Shown piece after piece: positions 54,980-64,000 of a stretch of 64,000 nucleotides of DNA (position 1 is the first letter of the stretch; each line of letters starts with the position of its first letter). Both the position numbers and the translations under genes were made by a program. The notes beneath the pieces were generated by a model. That model saw only the letters and a program-made list of their open reading frames with translations, was not told the DNA's origin and did not search any database. Origin of the DNA: Deroplatys truncata (Eukaryota > Arthropoda > Insecta > Mantodea > Mantidae); the NCBI GenBank assembly GCA_030765065.1, contig CM060990.1, positions 464,798,321 through 464,862,320 on the forward strand, read 5' to 3'.

Positions 54980-56041
54980 GGGGTGTCGTAGCCAATGTCA
55001 TGAATATCCTGTAGGTACTGACTTGAGCAGAAACAAACAATCATTAAACAACAAATAGCTACCGGAAACAAATGACAATCCAATTTTGAGCCAAACAGCA
55101 CGTAGGAGTGTAGACTACATCAGAGAGACTGAGTATCTTGCTGCATGTTACTGTTTCTTTATGGACACCAGTAGGAACCCTTAAAATGCCTGTTCTGGCT
55201 CTTTGGAGCGACAGTCCGAAACAAGCCAGGGCCGCGCGTAAGTCCGCTGCATCCTCTGCTTCCTTGCATAAAGAACAACATGGGTAGACGACAGCATTAG
55301 AGGTGGTATGCGATCAGCATGCTCTGGGCGCTTATGGGCAGTTATCATGTCCAGAAGTCGCTGCGTCTCTATGAAGTAGTTCGCAACTGGTAATAGTTAG
55401 CAAAAATAACCAACACCAAAATACTCTTTTAGGATACACTCGTTTTGGAAAAGTATAAGAAATAAAATCCTACATTAGGATTTAGTTTGAAAGTCGCTTA
55501 AGTATTCCGGATACTCAGGATGATCCACAGATTAGACAAGGTATACCAACGTATACTCTTTTAGTTCATGAAAATAAACCAACATAATAAATCAACTTCT
55601 TCAGTTTCCTACCTATGAAATCTTAAGCCAGGTTTAAGAACATGGTTCAGAGAAAGGGTACATATAAGGAAAGAGAAGGAAAATCTAGACCTGATTTAAA
55701 GAATTTTACCCCTTCCACAAAGAGAAGAGACTCATGCTCCTAAATGAAAGCCTTAGCCCAGCAAAACTAGAGTAGGTATAATCGTTTAGAGCTTGGGACC
55801 TTCCTATATTTTTTTCGGGATAAAAGTTGCGTTTCATGCTCATTTGAATTAAACTTAAAAGTTATAGTCCCTTAAACTGCACAGTTTCTCTATTATGGCC
55901 TTATCGTGCATCCAAAGATATTTATGTGCACATCAACGTCTTCAGGGTTTCTCCAGGATGCTTAGTTTATGATTTAAAATGGGTATTAACAATTACCATT
56001 AAAATATTTTGTACTAAGCCTCTATTAAGAAGCAAATCAAA

Positions 56042-56075
<34 letters not shown>

Positions 56076-56162
56076 TGGTTTCCATTCCATTATTGATTAC
56101 ATGTTCTCGAAAATCATGGCAATTGGTCCGCAAGGACTTGGAAATGTTATAAATCTGGGTAA

Positions 56163-56201
<39 letters not shown>

Positions 56202-56440
56202 GTCACCATCATTAAAACCCTAATGCCAAAATAAATTATTTACTAATATAAAGTTCCTGTATAGCAAGTATACGAAAAAAGGGAAGTAAACTCACCGCCA
56301 TAATCATCAGCATCATCATGATTATCTTCTTCTTTTAATCGTCTCTTCAAAGCGTAGAAATTATGTTTTCCGCTCTAAAACCGCAACTTAACAACTTTGT
56401 TCCAGGGTTCTTTCCTAACAAGTGAATCGCCATAGCTCCT
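54980..56440. other. Unassigned host DNA with microsatellites
   Basis: (GT)n at about 56045-56074 and (ATT)n at 56163-56202. No gene seen. Confidence 0.6.
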
Positions 56441-57001
56441 TTATGGGCAATCAGCTCCATTTATTGCAAATATAAGCGCAAAGATACTTAACTTACCACA
56501 AAAGCAAGAGTTGAAAAACAACCGCACAAATGCCAAGGTATTAATTGAAATATATGTAATTTGTGCGTATAAGATAAACTGCAATAGCGATTTCTCGTGA
56601 TTTTTCATTTTAGATGAATAATTCATAATAATGCGTTGCTCCATTTTGAAGCCAAAAATCACCTTTGTTTGTATACGTGTGACATTTTCACACAACTATT
56701 TTTGGTTCACGTTAACCAGTTACCGCGAGGAACGTTATTATGATCCATAACAAGGAAGAGGCACACGTTTGTTTACTTTAATTTGTATTAATATTACAGA
56801 AGAAGCAGTTTTATTGCCGGTTTTGAAAACATCATGACGCGTAATTTACACAGAGCTCGAGACAATGGAGGGGTGAGTGGAAGAAATACCGGATAGGGAG
56901 AGCATACAAATCAGGGTTGAATTTGAATATTCGCAACAGTTATAAACTTCATGTTAATTATTGATGCTCGTATGCTTAAAAATAGAACGTTTTCTATTAT
57001 T

Positions 57002-57008
57002 ATTGTTG

Positions 57009-57047
<39 letters not shown>

Positions 57048-57048
57048 G
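57002..57048 (+). repeat. (ATT)n microsatellite
   Basis: Run of ATT units after attgttgttgttatt. The stretch 56441-57001 before it holds no recognised gene. Confidence 0.95.
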
Positions 57049-57129
57049 CAATATTCCTAAAGATCGTAACAACTGCTGCACTGCAGTCTCTCTCATTTTC
57101 GAAGATTTGATCCTTCGAGTTTATTTTTT

Positions 57130-57335
57130 ACCGCCGTTAGTGATTTCTTTACGTATTCACTAAAAGTCACAGCTCCAATCGTGCTAGATGAGAAACCACC
57201 CTAGCATTCGCCTACCGACCAGGGAAAACCAACAAACTTAAGTTCGGAGTAGACGGTCGACGGGAATCAAACTCAGGATCTCCCAAATGCGAGGCTCACA
57301 CGTTACTGGGGAGTCATCTCGCTCAGTAAAACTCA
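57130..57335 (-). mobile_element. tRNA-derived SINE head, 3'-truncated
   Basis: Minus strand: gagcgagatgactccccag, cgcatttgggagatcctgag, gtttgattcccgtcg, then aggcgaatgctagggtggt. Followed on the plus strand by (AG)n at 57394-57425 and a T run at 57489-57503. Confidence 0.7.
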
Positions 57336-57429
57336 AATAAGTTTTGCTAAAATTTAACCCATTTATTATCCACAAAGGAAGAAAAAAAGTACAGAGAGAG
57401 AGAGAGAGAGAGACAGAGAGACACGGAGA

Positions 57430-58127
57430 GAGCGAAGAAAAGAATAGCGTGTTTAGTTTTTTGAATATGTCATTACAATCTAATCGGTTTTTTTTTTTTT
57501 TTTGCGGATGGTAATTGTCCGTTATACAACAATTATTTATTCTAACAAAAAGCAAACATATATACAGCTGTAGTGTTATTTCTTAACTTTGCCTTATCTT
57601 GGCCTGGGTAGTAAGAGGCGATGCAAAATAAAAACACGATCTGGTAACAAAGGATAATATTGGCGGTGTAGTTCAACTAAGGCTTGCTTGCCTCTGTTTA
57701 CAAAACGTTTTCCCAGAAACCTGAAAATTGTTATTTGACTTTCACGCTTAAAAAAAACAGCGAGAGGGAAAAGGCCGAATTGTCAGTTGTCTGTGTTGTT
57801 TCCATTCAAACAAAAGCGTTTACAATACCACTCTAAATGCTTTCCACCACGATGAATATCCAACTCCCCTTCACTAAAGTTTACCATTAACTCCTGCACC
57901 GCTTCTTTGCTTGTGCAAATATTTATTCTATCCATACAAATTACGTGATCTAATGAATATCCTGAGACTCTTTCAACGAAGAACTGACATTTGTTGAAGG
58001 AATATTTTAAACGAAAAGTAAGTCTGCTTACAGAATTTACACCTGAATGTCTCTTTCAGTAGAGTTTATGCAAAAATCCTGGAAATATGGAAGAATAACT
58101 TTGAAGGCACATCGTGTTTTATGCCTA

Positions 58128-58190
<63 letters not shown>

Positions 58191-58984
58191 GGGTTTAGGT
58201 TCTTCACAGCTTACGCATTTTCCACTGATTTACTCTTTTGTCACAAGTTTTACTTTGAACATAAGAATTTTCCTCTAAAGGTTATCTCTAACAAATTAAG
58301 AAATTTTAATGACAAGCATTTAAAAAAATGTGCGTTAAAAGTTCTATTATTTAAACGTTCGCACATTGTCAAACATTAAACACCTGCAAAAACCTAAGAA
58401 ATACAAGAGAGATGTTCCTGAATCGTGAAAACCGATGAATTTTCCCAAAAGTAAAATTCAGCATAGAAATGGAGATGATTTAGATAGTCAAGCAACTACT
58501 AGAATTGTATCTCGGCATTCTGAAACAGAAATTTGCAATTATCTTTGTGAATTTTTGAATACTCTTCTACATTATCTTATAAATAAATGCAACTTAGATT
58601 CAAATAATGTGTATTTACAGTTGAAAAGCTTTACATCGCAATAAGAAAGGGATATAAAATTGTTGAAACAACGCTGCATTTATTTGTCTTGCTGCATTAA
58701 ATAAGTTTGAACGACCTTTTTGTAGAATCTAATGTAAACAGGTGCAGCACCAGAGAAATGCCATTGCTGAATGGGTTCGTTTTCTTTTTAAAACTCAACG
58801 AAACGTCAAATGTAAAAGTAAGATGTATTTTATATAGGTTTCCAGATTCAAATGTTTCTATTCAGAGATTTTGCCTTCAATGCGCAACAAGCTTGGAAAG
58901 CCCAGGAAGTTTGTGGAAGAAGTGTTGCAAAGGTTACAAGACTACTAAGAGTTACAAAATGCTACTAGGGTTAGGGTTTACAAG
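57430..58984. other. Unassigned host DNA
   Basis: Holds a long (ATT)n tract at 58129-58190. Small frames at 58435 and 58707 show no family motif. Confidence 0.5.
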
Positions 58985-59320
58985 CAGAGAAGGTTTTCAG
59001 CGCTGTAGGAGGGAGGAAGGAAGGAATGCGGCGAAGTAGCACGAAGGGCGACATCTAATGGCATCAGGTGCGGCGCAGCGGAGACCCTAATGTTTTCAGA
59101 TTGAGCATCCCCGGCAGATTGAGCATCCCTTCGACACCCTATCCCCACGGACAAGTTCGAGCAGAAGCTTCCGTGCCAGGAAAGAAACAGCTCTGCCCTT
59201 AAAGCACATAACCTCATACGCCGCAACTACCGTACATCGGACCAGGCCCTGCAACCCTGAAAAAATGAAAGGAAATTAGGGACAGGAAAATTCGTGGTAG
59301 TATATTTGGTTGTTAGAAAG
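58985..59320 (-). mobile_element. Long SINE body fragment
   Basis: Minus strand matches the SINE at 30055-30560 from ccacgaattttcctgtcc through gttgcagggcctgg to the 3' part. It abuts another SINE copy, so the two may be a dimer or nested. Confidence 0.55.
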
Positions 59321-59329
59321 CGGAGGAGA

Positions 59330-59825
59330 GTTTCGGCATTTAAGTGCATAGTCGTCTATTGTGCTTCTGGAAACTTCCACGAGGAAGTGATGAAGTGAAG
59401 GACACAGAGGGTGACCCAGATCCGGGGCGGCAGGTTCGGACAAAGGCGGGGTCCCTAACATCTCCAGATATTACATGCTGGCCACGGCGGGGCCTCCCAC
59501 AGGCCCACCTTTCCTCACGGAGAGGTCTCTCTGACGTTCTGTCATACACCGAACGCCAGGGCAGACGTTTCCACAAAGCAAACTCCATCGCTCATAGGCT
59601 TCGCCCAACGTCTGATCCTTCGGCCCTGAAACATAAAGAAATAGGTGACAGGGAAATGGGGGGGGGCAGAAAAATTCGTTACAGTGTATCATCTACTCCA
59701 GCATTCGCACACCAACCGGGGAAACCGCGAAGGAACCATGATCAGAGTGGCCAACCCAACGGGAATTGAATCCAGGATCTCCCGAATGTGAACCTCAAAC
59801 GTTACTGCGGAGCCATCTCGCTCGT
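59330..59825 (-). mobile_element. Long tRNA-derived SINE
   Basis: Minus strand: gagcgagatggctccgcag head, attcaattcccgttggg B-box-like, gtgcgaatgctggagtaga signature, and body with gttagggaccccgcctttg shared with 52948-53545. Confidence 0.65.
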
Positions 59826-59867
59826 CTGCTTAAAACATAACATAACATAGTGTCATTTACATTATTA

Positions 59868-62155
59868 TACACAGTGAACCAGAACTCCACCGACAAAACT
59901 TCAGAGGTTGTTCAGGGATATTTTCTGAATATTTTGGTATAAGGGACTTCGGTCTGCGGCGGCTCCTTGCAGAATAATAATGTAGTTATGATTTATTCGG
60001 TTTGTTACCCCAATCACTCTTGTTTCTGTGAAAATACCTTCACAATAGTGAATAAGCCTGTATAATATGCAATAACCAAAACGTACAACACACAACTCAG
60101 AGTAGAGTAGAATAGAGTGGTGCATTTATTGATCTTAAACATTTTGCATGTTCAAACTCATACATCGCACGGGTCAGGTAGAAAATCACGCAAACAAAAC
60201 AGAAGAAAAAGAAGAGAAAAATCTTGCTCACGCTAGTATTTACAAAACAAACAAATATCCGCCTCTAAGCCACTAACCATCTTCCTCCCACCCTTGACTC
60301 TCTTCCTTATACTCCGATCTGAGCTACATAACCCTTTGTAAAAATGTATCAATTGCTTCCCCCTCCCCCCTTCCGGCCAGCAATGTTCAACAAGCTTGTA
60401 ACCTCCTTGAGTTAACAAAGGAACATGGAAGATACTTTCTCCTCAACTGTTCTGCCTTAGTACAATGCGCCAGAGTATGAATCTAAGTTTCTTCCTCTCT
60501 ACACCAGGGACAGATTTTTATGCCTTCTTCGTTAATGAATTTGATCGCTCGCCATGACCCCAGTCTGAGCCAAGGAAGCCCTTGCTTGGTGGCTCTAATG
60601 CAACATCCCGCAGACGAAACACGTACCTACACTTTTATCACAGAGTGTTCAATCTGATCTGTCAGTGTACAATACAGCATGTAACAAATCCAGAACTGTT
60701 CCCTTAAGGTATTGTTCAAAATGTTGACCACCATGATCACGGCAGGGTGAACAGCGACGTACCATCGCTTGTTTTACACGCTCAAGCATTCCAGGAGTTT
60801 GGCGTACTACTTCCGCGGCTGCGATAATCCTAGCAACCAGGTCCATGCGAGTATCGACCGGGTCTCGTAAACTAGGCTCTTCACACGCCCCTAGAAGAAG
60901 TCCATTGGCGTCATGCCTGGTGACCGAGCTGGCCATGGAATAGGACCACCGCGACCAATTCATTGTCATCCAAACTGTGTATCATTGTGGCTCCTAACAT
61001 CAGGTGCAAAGTGTGCCGGCGCTCCGTCATGTTGAAACCACATAAGCTGACGAATTCTCAGCGGCACATTTTCTAGGAGCTGTGGGAGAACATATCGAAG
61101 GAACATTTTGTACACGACTCCGTTCAGTGTATCAGGAAGTACGTAAGGTCCAATCACAAAACTTTTGAGAGTACTAGCCCATACATTCACAGCAAACTGC
61201 TGTTTATAGGATCGACACACCAGTGCGTGAGGATTTTCGTAATTCTATGCATGGCTATTGTTACGTTGAACATGCCCTCCCTTGTAAACTTGGCCTCGTC
61301 TGTAAACAACACCAAAGCAGGAAATTTGTGGTTTTCTGCACATTGCTGTAGGAACCAATTTGCAAACTCCACTCGAAATGGAAAGTCCGCTGGCTGCAAC
61401 AACTACGTCTTCTGTGGATGATACGGGTGCAATTGTTATTCATGCAGACTCTTAAAACAGTTAATTGGGTTGTGATCAGAGCTCGTGCAACGCGTCGAAT
61501 ACTAGCGGCAGGATTGTTACCCATCGCGTGTAAAACATTCTCTTACAGATCGGGTGTTCTGGCATACTTCGCACGGCCACTATCTTCCATTCTAACACGG
61601 AAGGATTCAGTTTCTCGTAGGCGTCTATATACAGATGCAAAAGTACTGTGATGTGGTTGCCGTCGGTGCGGGAAAAGCTCAGCATAGCGTCGTTGTGCCG
61701 CTCTTCCATTGCATTAAGTGAAACCATACGCGAGGTGCATTCGGTCAACTCTTCATCAGTAAACCTACACATACTGCTCTGTATCACTGTTAACGCACAA
61801 CTAACACTGCTGGAAAACAAAACCCTAGACAGAACCGAGCAGTACTGAATACAAAATTCAGGGCAATGAGTTAAAGCGGGCATTACTGTTGTCAACAGTA
61901 GGCACCATGAGCGAATGGAAACAATTTGTTTACAAAGAAGACACACAGCGCATACTGTCGATATTTGCACTGTTGTGCAGTATTTTCAGTGCAATGCGGA
62001 TACATAGCTAACTGAAGAAACCAAGAAACCAAACCAAATGCAATTACTCTGTAACGAGTCGCCGGAGAGCATGGGTTCCTTATACCAAAGTACTCAGAAG
62101 GTATCCCTGAGGAACCTCTGAAAGTTTGTCTTTGGAGTTCTGGTTCACCTTGTTT
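59868..62155 (-). mobile_element. Mariner/Tc1-superfamily element with about 75-bp TIRs
   Basis: Left TIR cagtgaaccagaactccacc ... tttggtataagggac (59870-59951) and right TIR inverse ...ccaaagtactcagaagg ... ggagttctggttcacc (62073-62150). The pair aligns over about 75 bp with about 85% identity. It contains a transposase pseudogene on the minus strand. 59950-60640 is non-coding and includes decayed element sequence. Confidence 0.8.
60649..61772 (-). pseudogene. Mariner-like (IS630-Tc1 superfamily) transposase, broken
   Basis: Starts at ATG 61772 (MCRFTDEELTECTSRM). An HTH region with MGNNPAASIRRVARALITTQ follows in a shifted frame, then LVLFTDEAKFTREGMFN (first catalytic Asp), LPQLLENVPLRIRQLMWF and QHDGAPAHFAPDV (second Asp), and a C-terminal SLRDPVDTRMDLVARII block. 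At least three frameshifts or stops separate the segments. Confidence 0.8.
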
Positions 62156-63548
62156 AATGAGATTTGCAACCTTTTGTGACAATGCTCAGCTTTCTGATTA
62201 GTATAATTTTATATTCGTTGATTGACTTAATAGTTGGTTAAACTTATTACAGAATATTACTCATGTATGCATTATTAGTATTGTTTATGTTAATATACAG
62301 TATGAAATTGTGTAAATAATGTATAGACTCTTTTAAACAAGACACTGAGAGAATCTTATCCTAAACATAATGCTAAATTCGGTGTTCTTCTTCACGAAAA
62401 GCAGCTATTTCATTTTGATGTGGCAGGTTTTTGAAGTAATCTTTGTGTTCTTTTGGAACCAACTACAATAGTTTAAGAAGATGGCCATAATTGGCTTTAC
62501 TTATGAGTCTCTTTCGATCTCTGATGAGTGGTATATTGAAGACAAGCGAAGCTGAAATAATTTGTTCCTTTGAATATCAACTGTGTGAAATTCATTTTCA
62601 TCAAAAGCTGGTTTATAACTATAGTACCCTATGTTCTCCTTTCGTACTTGAAGGTGCACGAGTTTGGAAAATTGAACATATTCACCATACAGTCCCTTTT
62701 CCTGCTTACAAATGGGGAGTTGACGTTGTCAATAAAGCTGCTGAAGTTTTTAAAATCCTCTAGCTCCATCCTCAGAACATTAATATTTTTTACACGTCGT
62801 TTGACAAGTTCTATCCAACCATTCAAAGTAAAATGCTTGCGTGTTTAATTTTTCTTCTTCCTCTCTATTAAGCTGTGAATACAATAAACCTCCATGTGTG
62901 TGTGGCATTTAAGCAAACGTTTTGTGATTTATCTTCTACAGTTTTTCTCCGATAGTCAAACAACAAAAAATACACCACGATCATTGCATGATTTCGATAT
63001 TGACAGTAACGGTTGTCTGACCAAATCGTCAAAGTTTCTACGTTCTTTTCAATTACTTCCTCTGCTGAACATTTTGGGAAACATGAGGTCATCTCATTTC
63101 CACGATGACTTCCTGTGCTTTCGTCATACATTATGCAGAAAGAAGTCTTAGAAACTGGGTCATGTAGTGATCACAGCTTCCTCAAATAAAACCTCTGAGA
63201 ATTAGTGAGTAGCGGTATTGGAAGACACTTCTGAAGATCTAACGTCACCACCTTTGAGCTCTGTGATTCCTTACATAGATCTTTGTCGGTTCTATTGAGT
63301 TCGTAACTTTAGGTGCTTCTTTTAAATGCTGTAACTTCTCATTCCATACTGCCTTCTTTATTCGTGATGAAAAGATACCTGTTTTAATTGGTTTTCAATT
63401 CTATCACCTGTGTCACAAGTGTCTACATAAGGCTGTTTAACGGAAAAATTGAAATCCTGATAGAATATTTTTCTAAGCAGCCATATGTCTTTACCCATAT
63501 GTTTTGAATTTGTTGTACATTCCTCAGGATAGTTCCTATACATTAAAC
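62156..63548. other. Unassigned host DNA
   Basis: AT-rich. Overlapping frames at 62491-63151 on both strands lack any motif I recognise. Confidence 0.5.
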
Positions 63549-64000
63549 GAGCGGAATGGCTCAGGCGGTAACGCCTGTACCCGCATTCGGGAGGTCCCGG
63601 GATCGGTCCTCGGTGACCGCCCACTCTCAACCATGGGATTTTTCGGAGGTTTCCCGGGTGTCAGGCGAATGCTGTAGTGGTTTCTTTCAGCCCCCAAATT
63701 TTCTTTCCCTCTATTTCGTTTCATTAATCATTTCATTCATCGTTCACCCCGTTTGGTGTCTTTCAGGGTTGGAAGTGTCGGCGATGGAGTTTCGGTGCAG
63801 CGTGGCAGGGAAAAGGATGCTCTCTGTAAACTTTCTCCATCTCTCGGCCTTCGGCTGGTTGCCGGGGTATAAGGACCGCCCCCGGGAGAGCCGTTGGACT
63901 GTATGTGGGGCGGAGTCTTCGGTCTGCCTGTCCGACTGCCGGGGCGTTTATACCTAGAAAACTGTAGGCCGCCCGGTGTCTCCCTTCACCTCATCCTTTC
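63549..64000 (+). mobile_element. Long tRNA-derived SINE, cut by the window end
   Basis: Best-preserved head of the family: gagcggaatggctcaggcgg (A-box region), attcgggaggtcccgggatc, then tgtcaggcgaatgctgtagt, gttggaagtgtcggcgatgg and gaccgcccccgggagagccg. Same subfamily as 24566-25147 and 31262-31800. Confidence 0.8.

Noticed and set aside
63570-63620. tRNA gene candidates from GTTCGAATCC-like motifs across the window
   Set aside because: No complete cloverleaf with matched acceptor stem; motifs belong to SINE heads or Polinton subterminal repeats.

Overview
This is a window of animal nuclear DNA, most likely from an arthropod. The reasons are spliceosomal introns, TATA-type promoters, tRNA-derived SINEs, and piggyBac, hAT, MULE and mariner-type DNA transposons. 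The Polinton proteins are of the sort I associate with insects. I cannot fix the species. I see no convincing host gene; almost everything recognisable is mobile DNA, much of it nested.

Layout. 1-14673 is a rearranged Polinton/Maverick (adintovirus-like) element whose left end lies before the window. It is a giant palindrome: 1-4693 and 8397-13093 are near-identical inverted arms around a 3.7 kb centre. The centre holds a broken PLA2-like virion gene, a stub of the packaging ATPase, a 1.7 kb array of a 21-bp repeat and an intact zinc-finger/DUF8207-like ORF. The whole right half of a normal element (integrase, polymerase) is missing. Its right end interrupts a hAT transposase (14680-16320). 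16320-33161 is host DNA filled with a MULE, an 8.2 kb piggyBac-like element (19836-28059) loaded with later insertions, several long SINEs, a foldback and a perfect hairpin.

33162-50907 is a nearly complete Polinton. It has AG...CT termini, about 650-bp TIRs and a perfect 6-bp target duplication (cacggg), and it sits inside a small mariner-type element whose halves lie at 32834-33161 and 50914-51255. From left to right it carries: a spliced Cys-rich gene and a 109-aa ORF (+); major capsid, a tiny basic protein, penton, protease and PLA2-like protein (-); packaging ATPase, fibre-like protein, small ORFs, DUF8207 protein and chromodomain integrase (+); protein-primed-type family B DNA polymerase and a four-exon gene (-). 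Capsid, ATPase, PLA2 and fibre frames are open. Penton, integrase, polymerase and both terminal genes carry stops or frameshifts, so the copy is a fossil, though not an old one.

51256-64000 is host DNA with more SINEs, (ATT)n microsatellites and a 2.3 kb mariner-like element with a broken transposase.

Most notable: the virion protease has no ATG at all and lies in the -1 frame downstream of an A AAA AAC heptamer inside the PLA2 gene, conserved in both elements. A 49-aa basic ORF between capsid and penton is intact in all three copies. A promoter cassette (NRF-1-like, CCAAT, CACGTGACGTG, TATA) is kept in order and spacing in both elements. The subterminal regions carry arrays of tRNA B-box-like motifs.
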